Positions 36,530 through 48,200 of a DNA stretch of 64,000 nucleotides are shown piece after piece (position 1 is the stretch's first letter; each line of letters starts with the position of its first letter). The stretch comes from Deinandra increscens subsp. villosa (Eukaryota > Streptophyta > Magnoliopsida > Asterales > Asteraceae). Below the pieces are notes generated by a model. That model was not told the DNA's origin. It searched no databases and was given only the letters and a program-made list of their open reading frames with translations. The position numbers and the translations under genes are program-made. The DNA is taken from NCBI GenBank assembly GCA_039602395.1, contig JBCNJP010000025.1:57386555-57450554 (forward strand), given 5' to 3'.

Positions 36530-36740
36530 TTATCACTGTTTAATAACAAACCTAAAGCATCTGGTTATTTAACTAGGAGTAGGTAATATATACGATCGGA
36601 TAATGAGTCATTAAGACGAGAAAATGACCTAAGAAAGTTAAAGCATGAGTTTCTACTAGAACCTAATAGAGTTGAAGCATGAGTTGCTAATATGACTTAT
36701 TAGAGTTAGAGCATGTATTGCTACTGAAGACGAGGGGTCG

Positions 36741-37026
36741 CTGCTTCCCCATAGTGGTGGCTTAGGGAACCGTGTACGGACGGAGCGGCAGTCGGACATC
36801 GCAAAAGCTATCTTACGAAAAAGGTAGGATGACGATTGCAGTGGCGGGCGAACCTTTCGAAGGAGATGAAGAATGAGGAGACGCTGCTTCCCCATAGTGG
36901 TGGCTTAGGGAACCGTGTACGGACGGAGCTGCATTGGGCCGTTGTAATAACTATCCTTCGAGATGGGACGGAGTGTGCAGTGGCGGGCGGACTCTTCATG
37001 GAGAACCAAATTAGTTGGTTGAATAT
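36741..37026 (+). repeat. 143-bp tandem duplication in the G2 LTR
   Basis: CTGCTTCCCCATAGTGGTGG begins at 36741 and again at 36884; each copy continues through CCGTGTACGGACGGAGC and GCAGTGGCGGGCG. The copies have diverged in their middles. The same pair is present in the 3' LTR from about 41711. Confidence 0.85.
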
Positions 37027-37493
37027 AGTGACCTAGAAGTTTAGCCTAGGGTCATGATTAAGATAATAAGATATATTATCATAGTACATACGTGTTAGAA
37101 TTTATATGTGATTTATGAATGTGTGTTGTAAAACCAGGTAAACACTTTAACGGTTTTGAACTAAACGGTAGAACTCACCAGCGTAAGCTGACTTTTTAAA
37201 AGTATGTATGCTAGGTTCTACAGAGACGTCTAGAAGTAAAGGCACGGATCTTGTGAGGACGGGATAATCGGGAAAGCTATCAAGGAAGGATTTCTGGCAA
37301 GCTGGCTTAGTTATAGATTTCGTATTTATAATTAGTTATAATTATGTACAATATCTCTCTTACTGTAGTACTTGGCTTATATAAATAAAAGTTTTAAATT
37401 TCCGCTGCTTAATATCTCTGTTGATACCTTGTGTTCATGAGTAAATCCGATTCGTGACCCCTCCTAGTGCCAAGTCTGGGAGCGGGCGTCACA

Positions 37494-38211
37494 AGTTGGT
37501 ATCAGAGCCTTGGTTTAAGAGATTTAGGTACAAGCACGGTACCTAGACTTAAACTAGGACTCTGGGAAAAGTAAGTTGAGATAGGAAATATAGATGCCAG
37601 CCAGGATAGATTGTGCCAGTAAGGATAAAACGCATAAAGAACATAATAGGTAGGACTTGTGGTATTTGAATATGGAAAATGCACGATTGCGGTTGGCCAC
37701 TGCAATTTGGTGTTCGCCATATAAGCAAATTCCAAGTACTAACTGTTATGTGGCCAAGTGCGGGGTAGGTAATAACGTGATATCTGGGTAGTAACGCGAA
37801 GAACAAAGGAGTGAAGTGTGGACACTAAGGATAAGTGCGGTGAAAAGTAACTGAATTTTGAACGCATCATAATTATAAGTGCACGTATAATTATCATGAA
37901 TTCAAAATTTGGAGACTCTATATCGCACAAGTTCTGAAATGTCACCTTAAGCAAGACACCTGAAGACACAATTAAAGATAGACGCAATCACGGTGAAGGA
38001 GAAATGAGAGTTGCTATGACAGGAGTGGTGGAAACAACGTTCCAAGCTACTTTTCTACTTTCGAAGGATCCTAGGAAATCGCTATAAATGATAGATCTAA
38101 ACACAAATATAATAAAGATATTAAGAGTAAGTAACTAAAATACTTAACTCATCGTAAAATTTCTCCCTATAAAGGCATGATTCCTATCGTATGTTACCCA
38201 CACAGTAAATT
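37494..38211 (+). promoter_or_regulatory. G2 primer-binding site and 5' leader
   Basis: TGGTATCAGAGCCTTGG (37497) matches the initiator Met-tRNA primer site three bases after the LTR end. The following roughly 700 nt leader has no long frame and leads to the ORF at 38212/38248. Packaging signals would be expected here, but none can be named. Confidence 0.85.
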
Positions 38212-39201
38212 TTGATACTGAACAGATCTTATTTCTCAATTATAGAAATGTTCAGCCATCGTAGATCAAGGACTCGGTCCAACTCTGACGAAAAACCCCG
38301 ACGAGCTAGAAACCCAGCCGGCCCTGACACAAGTGGGTTTATAACAACCCCTACCGTACAAGCCCCTGAATCATCTCGGCCAATGAGGCAGGAACCTCGA
38401 AAGACCATTCGCTTCGATCAAGCCGGACCCTCAAACCCAAATGAGCCAATAGGAAACCTTCTGACATCTGTCACCCCCGACTACACTCCGTCTCCTGAAT
38501 ATCAAAGTGAAGGGGAAGAAATAAACCGGGCAGGAAACCCCATGATACTAGCTTTAGCCGCAGGTCGCACCATCAATTTTAGTTCAGAACATCATGAACG
38601 TTTCTACGAAAGCCCTCCATACATCCAAACTGGATCCGGTCAGGGTAACTATAGCCCTGTGATAGTTCCTCGTCCTCCCGATCAAGTGGTTCCCTCCATT
38701 TCTGCTCCAAGAACCTATGCTCCAACGGTCTCATCAAGGGTTCGTCCACCCCCAATGTATGAATTCCAGGATCCTTACGTCGCCGCACGACGATCGACAG
38801 ATCAGTTATATCCATTTAATACAGATCCGTATATCATGCCCCAAACTGCTTTCGGTATGCCCCAACCCACCTATGGATTTCCCCCTGCACCATACTCCCC
38901 TCCTATGCTTCCCCAGTACCCGACTCAATATCCGTACCAACCTTATTCCCCTTACCTTGATTATCAAAGGTCCCCCTACTCACCACCACCACCACATTAC
39001 CCTCATACCCCCTCCATGGAATCTGTTAGGTCCAACCCTGAAATAGAAGCGTTGAGGGAAGAGAACAAAGCCCTAATGCAAGAAAATAAAGAACGAAAGA
39101 AAAAGGACAAGAAAACCAATAAATTCCTTAAAAAGACCGTTGAACTTTTCGCAGAATTTGCTGGAACAAGCAAGAATAAAGGAGACAGTTCAAGCTCCTA
39201 A
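38212..39201 (+). CDS. G2-encoded 329-aa Pro/Tyr-rich protein with C-terminal coiled coil
   Basis: The only ORF in the G2 interior, intact in a recently inserted element. Two starts are possible: 38212, or 38248 (MFSHRRSRTRSNSDEKPRR), giving about 317 aa and a basic N-terminus; I prefer the second by composition. A Ser/Pro-rich stretch with GRTINFSSEHHERFYESPPY follows. A low-complexity Pro/Tyr/Gln region (about residues 170-285, for example QYPTQYPYQPYSPYLDYQ) leads to a charged coiled coil (IEALREENKALMQENKERKK, then KFLKKTVELFAEFAG). There is no CCHC knuckle, protease DTG, RT or integrase motif. It may be a highly diverged gag-like or condensate-forming packaging protein, or captured coding sequence. 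I do not recognise a family. Confidence 0.7.
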   Translation: MILNRSYFSIIEMFSHRRSRTRSNSDEKPRRARNPAGPDTSGFITTPTVQAPESSRPMRQEPRKTIRFDQAGPSNPNEPIGNLLTSVTPDYTPSPEYQSEGEEINRAGNPMILALAAGRTINFSSEHHERFYESPPYIQTGSGQGNYSPVIVPRPPDQVVPSISAPRTYAPTVSSRVRPPPMYEFQDPYVAARRSTDQLYPFNTDPYIMPQTAFGMPQPTYGFPPAPYSPPMLPQYPTQYPYQPYSPYLDYQRSPYSPPPPHYPHTPSMESVRSNPEIEALREENKALMQENKERKKKDKKTNKFLKKTVELFAEFAGTSKNKGDSSSS

Positions 39202-39458
39202 AAGAAACAAGTGAAGCAAGGTAAAAACTTATGTAATATACCCTAGGGCTTGTAAAATAGTTTGAAACGAACGGTACACATATAAAATAGTTCTGAATAA
39301 GTGTACCACGAAGAATCTCCTGTAAAAAGTGTATTATAAATAAAGGCGTATTAGTTACTTTACTTGAAATTGCTAATTTCTATCCTTGATCAAGAAGTAA
39401 AATTTAAAAATGATTGGGTCAGGTTTCGAGGACGAAACCTATTTAAGGGGGGTAGAGT
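39202..39458 (+). promoter_or_regulatory. G2 3' untranslated region and polypurine tract
   Basis: After the stop codon, GGTTTCGAGGACGAAACC forms a perfect short inverted repeat (about 39422-39439), directly before the tract TTTAAGGGGGGTAGAG (39442-39457). GAGGACGAAA before the tract is usual in plant Ty3/gypsy elements. Confidence 0.8.
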
Positions 39459-42400
39459 TGTAACATCCCAAAATTTATAGATACATAGTATTATACGTAT
39501 TTTGAGACTTAGAAATTAGTAAAAATGTATACTAATATGATTCAACACATAAAATGATAAGTATTGTAAAGTTGGAAGGGCTAGAACGTAAATTAGCAAA
39601 TAATAAAGAAAATATATATAACCATATATATTTGTTATCATACGAATCCCGAGCCTTAGAAACCCTAGAAAATGTTAAGAATATGTTCCCTAATGTTTTG
39701 AGGCATAAAATAATAAAACTATAGAAGTTCGAGGGGTTAAATTGCATTTTATAGAAGTCTAGGGGCTAAATATGCCAAAATCCAAAATCTGGCCGAAAAA
39801 CCTGTGGCTCGCGTATCGCGAGCCACTCCCCTCCCTCCTGCGCGATACGCGAGGAACACCTGCAGCAGCAGAAATCTTCTGGCCGCGTTTTTGGCCACGT
39901 TTACGGACTTGCAGGCCAAGTTTGGCCGTATTACGCGTCGTTTTTGCACCATGAGTCACCATGAATCGTGTAACAACATTAGGACGACCCTCTAAGTATA
40001 AATAGAAGCTCATATCAGCCATTTGAACTCGCCAATTCACTGAAAAACAACCCAAAAACCCCATTTCGCACCAGAAACTTCGTCGGAGCAATTCTCTCAA
40101 ACCGGAAGGAGTTAGAAGCCAAATTTCTGCAGTCACCCCTTATTTGGTATGCTTAACAATAACCTCTTTCAGTTTTTGCTAATTCGATCTCTAAGTATGC
40201 TTTCTAAAAATGATGTAAAATTAGGGTTCTTGAGCTTGTTTTGTTCAAATCGGGTGATCGGGTTGGAATTAGGGTCTGAATTTTTGTAGGTAATCCTAAT
40301 TTAATGTATTTTAAGAAAGCCCTAAGTTTATTTCACAATTGGAAAAGGTTTGGTAAAGGTTTTATTAACGGGTCAAAATTAGGGTTTTCATAACGTTACT
40401 CTGCCCAAATTGACTAAACGATGTTGAATTAAGCTTAGATCTTTTAAAGGGTATTATAAAAAGTTATAATGGATAACACCCTAAGTTGGTTTGAATTGAA
40501 AATGAGTTTTGATTATAAAACGAGAAATTCATGAAATTAGGGTTTCTAAATAAAGATAATTATTATAAAATAATCCGGAGGGTATGGGTACTTGATTTTT
40601 GGTCTTATAACATATTTATATATATAATAAGAATATATGAAAATAAATTGGCTATATAATCAAGTATTTAAAATACCGAGTTAATCGGATATTAGAAGTT
40701 CGCGCGGACCGGAAGGGTAGGCACCTGTACACTGGGGTTTCTGGCAATAGCGGGGGTGTCGCCATCCCATCTGGGCAATGGCACCCCAACACTGGGCGAT
40801 CCCGGAGTGAGTGTCTACTTATAGGAATGCGCGTCTTCATAATTATCAATAAAAAGGTTATTATGCCTATAAGGGCATTTTGGTCATTTTGACCTTAAAA
40901 GAGATGAACCCTAATAAAGTATTATTAGGATAATAGGATATAGGTATTATTTATAATGACTTTGCATTAACGCAATCCGATACGCGATTAGGTTAATTGT
41001 GGACCATAACGGAGGTTCTGTCTGAATAACTGATTAAAGATATCAGGTGAGTTCTATGAGCCCACTTTTAAATGTTTTAAATGTTTTTAAATGTTTTCGG
41101 GCTAGTATACATACAATACTTGTGAACATATATTCAAGATAATTGTGACTTGATATATACGTGTTATATGATGAAACTGTTATTAAATTGCTTATACGTG
41201 TTATGCAATTATGTTGATTATAATGTGATGTGTATATACTTGCTTTGAAATTAAGTAGCCAAGTGACTAGGGAGTTGTTAGTAAACATTTAGTGAATATG
41301 TATGATTATATGAGAACAAGTGATGCATTTGCTTATATTAATATGTGGTGGATACGCCGCTGGTACATCCTATATATATACATAGTAGTATAAGTTACCC
41401 GGTATATTGGAAGTGTGGAGGATACGCCGCTGGTACATCCTGTATACATACACTAACGGTAAATTGGGGAATGTCCATTTGTTGCAGTATATGAATGCCT
41501 TATCACTGTTTAATAACAAACCTAAAGCATCTGGTTATTTAACTAGGAGTAGGTAATATATACGATCGGATAATGAGTCATTAAGACGAGAAAATGACCT
41601 AAGAAAGTTAAAGCATGAGTTGCTACTAGAACCTAATAGAGTTGAAGCATGAGTTGCTAATATGACTTATTAGAGTTAGAGCATGTGTTGCTACTGAAGA
41701 CGAGGGGTCGCTGCTTCCCCATAGTGGTGGCTTAGGGAACCGTGTACGGACGGAGCGGCAGTCGGACATCGCAAAAGCTATCTTACGAAAAAGGTAGGAT
41801 GACGATTGCAGTGGCGGGCGAACCTTTCGAAGGAGATGAAGAATGAGGAGACGCTGCTTCCCCATAGTGGTGGCTTAGGGAACCGTGTACGGACGGAGCT
41901 GCATTGGGCCGTTGTAATAACTATCCTTCGAGATGGGACGGAGTGTGCAGTGGCGGGCGGACTCTTCATGGAGAACCAAATTAGTTGGTTGAATATAGTG
42001 ACCTAGAAGTTTAGCCTAGGGTCATGATTAAGATAATAAGATATATTATCATAGTACATACGTGTTAGAATTTATATGTGATTTATGAATGTGTGTTGTG
42101 AAAACCAGGTAAACACTTTAACGGTTTTGAACTAAACGGTAGAACTCACCAGCGTAAGCTGACTTTTTAAAAGTATGTATGCTAGGTTCTGCAGAGACGT
42201 TTAGAAGTAAAGGCACGGATCTTGTGAGGACGGGATAATCGGGAAAGCTATCAAGGAAGGATTTCTGGCAAGCTGGCTTAGTTATAGATTTCGTATTTAT
42301 AATTAGTTATAATTATGTACAATATCTCTCTTACTGTAGTACTTGGCTTATATAAATAAAAGTTTTAAATTTCCGCTGCTTAATATCTCTGTTGATACCT

Positions 42401-42459
42401 TGTGTTCATGAGTAAATCCGATTCGTGACCCCTCCTAGTGCCAAGTCTGGGAGCGGGCG
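39459..42459 (+). mobile_element. G2 3' LTR, stopping about five bases short at the gap
   Basis: Collinear with the 5' LTR at an offset of 7534 up to the G3 insertion site, then with 36535-37488. TATA box at 39997-40004. About eight differences to the 5' LTR are visible, such as the A/G change at 31132/38666-equivalent positions, the extra G at 42100, and T/C and A/G changes near 42190-42200. It ends GGGAGCGGGCG immediately before the Ns. Confidence 0.9.
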
Positions 42460-42959
42460 NNNNNNNNNNNNNNNNNNNNNNNNNNNNNNNNNNNNNNNNN
42501 NNNNNNNNNNNNNNNNNNNNNNNNNNNNNNNNNNNNNNNNNNNNNNNNNNNNNNNNNNNNNNNNNNNNNNNNNNNNNNNNNNNNNNNNNNNNNNNNNNNN
42601 NNNNNNNNNNNNNNNNNNNNNNNNNNNNNNNNNNNNNNNNNNNNNNNNNNNNNNNNNNNNNNNNNNNNNNNNNNNNNNNNNNNNNNNNNNNNNNNNNNNN
42701 NNNNNNNNNNNNNNNNNNNNNNNNNNNNNNNNNNNNNNNNNNNNNNNNNNNNNNNNNNNNNNNNNNNNNNNNNNNNNNNNNNNNNNNNNNNNNNNNNNNN
42801 NNNNNNNNNNNNNNNNNNNNNNNNNNNNNNNNNNNNNNNNNNNNNNNNNNNNNNNNNNNNNNNNNNNNNNNNNNNNNNNNNNNNNNNNNNNNNNNNNNNN
42901 NNNNNNNNNNNNNNNNNNNNNNNNNNNNNNNNNNNNNNNNNNNNNNNNNNNNNNNNNNN
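42460..42959. other. assembly gap, exactly 500 N
   Basis: A run of exactly 500 N, a conventional fixed-size scaffold join rather than a measured gap. Sequence on the two sides is unrelated: retrotransposon LTR to the left, host-like DNA to the right. Confidence 0.98.
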
Positions 42960-44685
42960 TATTCCAGTCCTTCTTTGAATCAAATTGTATTCATTTCTTT
43001 CCATGAGCAGATGTGTTTTTGGTGTCTTGGTTTTAAGATCCTGTGTTAATCAACAGATATATTTTGCCCATACAATCTATGCCGTTTCAAATATTATGAT
43101 TTTCTGGCTGTGACATGTGACGTAAACCGATTATATGCTTTTAAATAAATTGAATCATCAATTCAAATAGTTAATTTTACGGGTAATCAAACGGATGATA
43201 AAGGGAAATCAATAAGCAAGTCATGATGTGAAAAGAACCTATTATGCCGTCAGAATAGCCCAACCCGCTGATAACGTAAACACAGATAGCGGGTCGGGTC
43301 ATTCATGACCCGCGTATTATTTAATTTAACTCGCAGTCCAAATATTTTAATATTGAGGCGTTTAGTATTTTTCCATCTATTCAAACAATAACATACCATA
43401 ATATTAATATAACTCTTCAATTCAAATGTCATAATCATAACCCGTGTCTTACTTAACCAATTTATTCATTGTTTCTTTGTCTTCATTGTTATGCCCGAGC
43501 ACTATGCATTACATTCGAAGCCGGGAAAAAACTGGCGACAATTCTAGTCACCGGAGAAGGGGTTCGAACCAAAGTAACAGCAACAGTGAGAATCCATACA
43601 TTGCCACCGTTGGCAAAAACGAAGACATACCAATGCACCCGTCCAAACCTGTAGCGTACGACAATCAAGCCCATATTTGCCAACAACAACTAATAAAAGA
43701 ACCTGGGCAGAAGTAGGAAAACGAACAAAATCAATAGGTAAACATGTAATAGAAAATGTAATATTCGGATCATATGTAAAGAGTTTGGTATTTTGCGAGT
43801 ATCCGGTGGTACATTTTTTTCCCACCGGAACTAAGCATAGGGAGGTAGCCTCCGGTGGTACATTTTTTTCCCACCGGATGCAACCAAGAGGACTTTACAC
43901 TCCGGTGGTACATTTTCTTCCCACCGGAGCCAACCATAGGTAAATTAACATTTAAATTGCATAAACATAGGAACGTAAAAAAAATGGACTTACACGACGT
44001 AAAAGTCCGACGGGTGAGGCGACGGAGGAAGGGGCGGGAGAGGGGGGTTGACAGCCAATTCTACGTGGCTTTATATACGTCATTAGAACCTTGTAGAAGA
44101 TAAAAATTAAATAAGAAGAATTTATTTCCATGAGTTGCAAGAACTCCAAAGATTGTAGGAGTTGAAAGAAGCCGATCGGTTTGTGATGATTATGATCAAA
44201 TTATGATAATTTATATGAAATTTATTCATTCGGAGTTGCAAGAACCCGATGGGTTCTTCTTTATTTATTGTTATTTATTTTATATAATGCTTATGTTTAA
44301 ATGCACCACCATCATGATGATGCATGGACATGTACCATGATCTTCATCAAACACCATGCTTAAGAATGTTGTACCGATTGCTTGCTTTGAAGTAAGATGT
44401 ATTTATGATTTCGCATTGAATATGGTGTCACAATTGGACCATTGCTCAACTTTTAGTGTATTGTAGATTTTGAAACGTTTGAGAATTAAGAAATAGGAGC
44501 GGACAAATTAACTTGTTTTATCGTGTTTCATGTTCGTTACATTTTAGACATTTGTTCTATTATTCGCATCATAGTATTTTGTAATATACGTACGGGGTTT
44601 GGCAGAATGAAATCTACTTTAAGTCGTGTTCATCGTTTTTGTAAGTCCGAGGACATCGGAAAAGATTAATTAAAAAAGAAAAGCA
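42960..44685. other. host-like intergenic DNA, no gene confirmed
   Basis: Unique-looking sequence with short frames on both strands (for example 43444-43716 and 43469-43654) that overlap one another and lack known motifs. One may be an exon of an unrecognised gene, but no splice structure supports it. A three-unit hairpin repeat lies inside (43802-43940). Confidence 0.4.
43802..43940. repeat. three tandem hairpin units TCCGGTGG...CCACCGGA
   Basis: TCCGGTGGTACATTTT begins at 43802, 43851 and 43901, each followed after about 8 bases by CCCACCGGA. Each unit is a 7-8 bp perfect stem with a T-rich loop, and the units are separated by diverged 22-24 bp spacers (49-50 bp period). Confidence 0.85.
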
Positions 44686-44895
44686 TATTTTTTTGGAACG
44701 GCATCGATCAGGTGACTTTGGTCTCACGTGTAAACCTACCCTTGCGGGGCTATGTCCAAGGTCGATTACTCGGACCTCCGTGAGAACCAAGACACCCCCT
44801 CCTGAAGCTTTCTCCTGACAGAAACCCCCTCCCGGAACAACATGGGGTAAAACTGCCTCCCCTTCGATTAGAACTTGGGTCACATAGTAACCAAA
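44686..44895 (-). mobile_element. SINE-like unit (tentative)
   Basis: The minus strand reads a compact, GC-richer block ending GTCACCTGATCGATGCCGTT and then CCAAAAAAATATGC, an A-rich tail. It contains GAAGGGGAGGCAGTTTTACC, and a weak B-box-like AGTTCTAATCG near its head. Size (about 200 bp) and tail fit a plant SINE, but the A box is unclear. Confidence 0.35.
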
Positions 44896-45217
44896 GCCCT
44901 AAAAGAAAAGCGTATTATGAACACTTAAAAGAAGAGAAATATTCATAAAGAAAATTACCTTTTCATATCCGAATCTCTCGATCAATTTAAAACGGTTTTG
45001 GTAAGGACATATGCAGGACACGTTCCTTACTTCAATACACACGAATTCTTGCGCGTCGAAATGGGTTCATATTATCATCAAGTAAATTAAACCGGCTCAT
45101 CATTTCAACAGGCATGAAAAAGACAACTAATGACACGTTTTCAGACAACTTTAAAAGGAATCCGATACAAACAGCAACACATTCGAAAAGAAATTGAAAG
45201 ACGATTTTAGTGATCTT

Positions 45218-48200
45218 TCAAACTTTTGAGTGCATTCTGGCGGCATTTCGTCTTGCACAGCATCCCACGAAATAGATCATCGACTGCAATTAAGCAAGAT
45301 GGAAGAACACACAGTAGGTACTAAAATGTCACGAATTCAATATCCTTTCCTTTGAACAAAAAATCAATCTCGCTACTAAGGTAGCGTTTGGTATGCAGGA
45401 ATGGAGGGTGGAATGGAATGAGTCATTACGTGGGAATGAAAAATAACAAGTTTGGTTGCACATTGGAATGGAATGAACCATTACATAAGGAATGAGATTC
45501 CTTCCATTTTTAAAGATTTTCATTTCATAGGATAGGGGTGTTTTTTTTCGATTCCTTCAAGGAATGGAATGGAATGAAATATTCATTTCCAATAAAATTT
45601 CTTCGTTAATATTTACGAAAATAATTAAGAATAAAAAGAAAAAAAATATAAGAGGAAAATAAAAAATTAAAATTAAATTAAATAAATAAATAAAAACAAA
45701 ATACTAATAATTATTATTATCAAATTAAATTAGAAAAAGATAAAAACAAACAAATTAAAAAATATAAATTAAACTATTTTATTAAGATAAATTAATAAAA
45801 ATTAAAAAAAAATATAAAAAATATATTCTAATTTAAATGTAAATATTAGTAAAATTTTATTCAATTACTTTATTTGTTGTAACTATTAAATGGCGCAAAG
45901 TAATGATTTATTATATTCCCACATAGTAACTAAACATGACAATGAAATGGTAATGATCCATTTCATTCCCTCGACCATTCCATTCCCTCGCTCATTCCAT
46001 TACGTCGTTCATTCCATTACCTCATACCAAACAGACCCTAACAATTTGCTGTAATCATAATGTAGATAGGTCAGAGTGACTAACCAAGATCACAAACAGA
46101 ATCACGTTAAAGATAGCAACCACCCGCCATTCGGTTTTTATGTATTGTGCCACTCCAGCCCTAAACACAATACAATAGTATGATCCATCATAAGTGAGAA
46201 AAGAAGCATATAACATACAATGTGAATTTCGACAGATGATGTGAGACACAATACAATTTTCATAAGTCATGAAAGATGCATTGGCGGTCTAGACGAGCCC
46301 AACGCTTAAGAACTACTAGCTAGGGAAAAGCTCGAATCGAGCCAGCCTGAGCCTATATTAGTGCTTATTCAAGAAAGAAGCTTGAGCCTATACTTCACGT
46401 ATCGAGCTTGAATAGGCCCGCTAGCCACAACGGGCATAATATTACTATAAATATATTAACTTTCATTTAATATATAAAATATATCACTACAAATAGATAT
46501 TATTAATTAACTAACAGATATTTGTTATACATAAAAAGTTTATAATTGTAATTATATATATATAGGGGGGGTTCATTTGAGCTTAGACAAGCTCGGGCTC
46601 AACTCAGCCTGTTTACACCCATAAGAAGCATATAACATAGAATGTTAAGGTGAGGAAATGATGCTTTACTTGCACGAATCACAATTATAGCACTTGATTG
46701 ATTTTGAGTTCTTGTAAAGTTTGCAGTCCTTGTTAGAGCTCACCGGATGAAAGCTCAAATCATAGTAAGATGCATTAACAGCAGGATAACCACACCTAAT
46801 ACACAGTTGAAACTTTTAGTTAAAGAGGTATCATTTATTAAACAAATGGTAAATTGGGTAACGGTTCAAAAGAGGTTTGAGCCAAACACGAAAGTTGTCC
46901 ACCTACACCTTTTTTGTCCAATTTTTAACTTCATCAATAACTAATGTACTGAATTTGATTATAAGAACTACATTATTAAACGGTAATAATGATGTTTAAC
47001 CTGTTTATTGATTCAAATCATTTCATTTCTAGCTAAACCTTTTCAATTTTACCCATTTGACCCTTCAGAGATAAAATGAAAACCCAAATCGACCAACTTT
47101 TTAATGGTAAATGGGTCAAATTACCACATATAGCTAACAGAAGGGAATGAAGAAGTTTTAAAAAGCCTACTGAGAGGGTGGTCTGCAGCAACTGGCTTCA
47201 ATGGGAGTTAAGTTTGCCAATTTGTATTGTTTGAGAGTCTGCAGTAAGCAAACCATAGTAACCCTTTAATTCAATTAAACAACCGGTTTTCACAAAACTC
47301 ACAATATTTACATTTTAATTGGAAATTAGTTAGAGACGGAACACATACTTTGTATCTTTTTGGTAGGCTGTTACAAACCTCGGGTTTCACAAAACAACTT
47401 TGAAGTTGTTTCCAGTTATGGGTGTTGTTTAACTGAAAAGTGAAACAAGAAACAAACTTCAATGATCATTATATAAGCTGGATAACTTTTTACCCCATGT
47501 GTTAAAGGAAATACACTTACTTTTTTTATAAACCAAGAACCATAATCCTGGAGTTCATACTCCTTGTATCTAATCATAGAAACAGATTAATGGATAACAC
47601 AGTTTATTTTTTGTATTAGTTCAAACTTAAAATGGGATGTAAAGAACAAAATACAAGAACATACAGAATTGTCGCTTCGATCTTACCTAAAACCTGCAAC
47701 ATTGTGACCAGAAGCATTATTTGTTACAATAAACCTAATAATAATAATACAAGTTAGTAAATTTCAGTACTAATAATAAATTAATAATAATATAAGTTGT
47801 ATATAGAGTCTAAAAATCTAGCAAGTACACTTACACCAAGACTGTAAAGATAAGAATCCCCACCAAAACCAGGCATAGCATGATCAAATACTGCAGTTAA
47901 AGTTAAAAATATCACAAGAGGATTAAGAGGCCATAACAAAATTGTAATCTTATAAGAACTTTGGTACATGAATATACCGTCAATAACAATATAGAGTTGT
48001 TCTTTAGTGCCCCGAGAAACCCGATGACTGATCTGGAAAATGCAAACACAAATCATGTATGATTAAAAGCAATTATAAATTAATGTCAAAGGTGAAACCT
48101 TTGTGGTTGGTACATCAGGAAATTAACTAGTTTTCATCAGGAAGATGATGGGACAACTTACATTAGAAACATTATGGAGCCAAGGGCCATAATCGGCAGC

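Larger units (their letters stand above)
31925..37493 (+). mobile_element. G2 5' LTR with nested G3
   Basis: Starts TGTAACATCCC, ends GGGCGTCACA. The TATA box TATAAATA is at 32463-32470. About 150-190 bp upstream lie the palindromes GGCTCGCGTATCGCGAGCC (32274-32292) and GCGCGATACGCGAGG (32307-32321). Two copies of GGATACGCCGCTGGTACATCC (split here as GGATACGCCGC / TGGTACATCC) lie at 33817 and 33887. A 143-bp tandem duplication starts at 36741. Reading frames inside it repeat in the other LTR and have no protein character. Confidence 0.88.
31925..42459 (+). mobile_element. G2: young non-autonomous LTR element with a single novel ORF
   Basis: 5' LTR 31925-37493 (3005 bp after removing solo LTR G3 and its duplicated TTATC), primer site TGGTATCAGAGCC at 37497, interior to 39458 with one 329-codon ORF, polypurine tract TTTAAGGGGGGTAGAG, and 3' LTR from 39459 into the N gap. 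The two LTRs differ at about eight positions in 3 kb. The 3' LTR lacks only about its last five bases (expected TCACA) before the gap. The left flank ATCGT and the TG start at 31925 define its insertion in the G1 LTR. There is no protease, RT or integrase, so it must rely on another element. Confidence 0.88.

Noticed and set aside
42425..43049. ORFs of 189-203 codons across the N run
   Set aside because: They consist almost entirely of unknown residues; the gap creates them.
43469..43825. Exon of a conserved gene
   Set aside because: Frames on both strands are open at once, no flanking splice pattern or known motif was found, and the length is near chance level.
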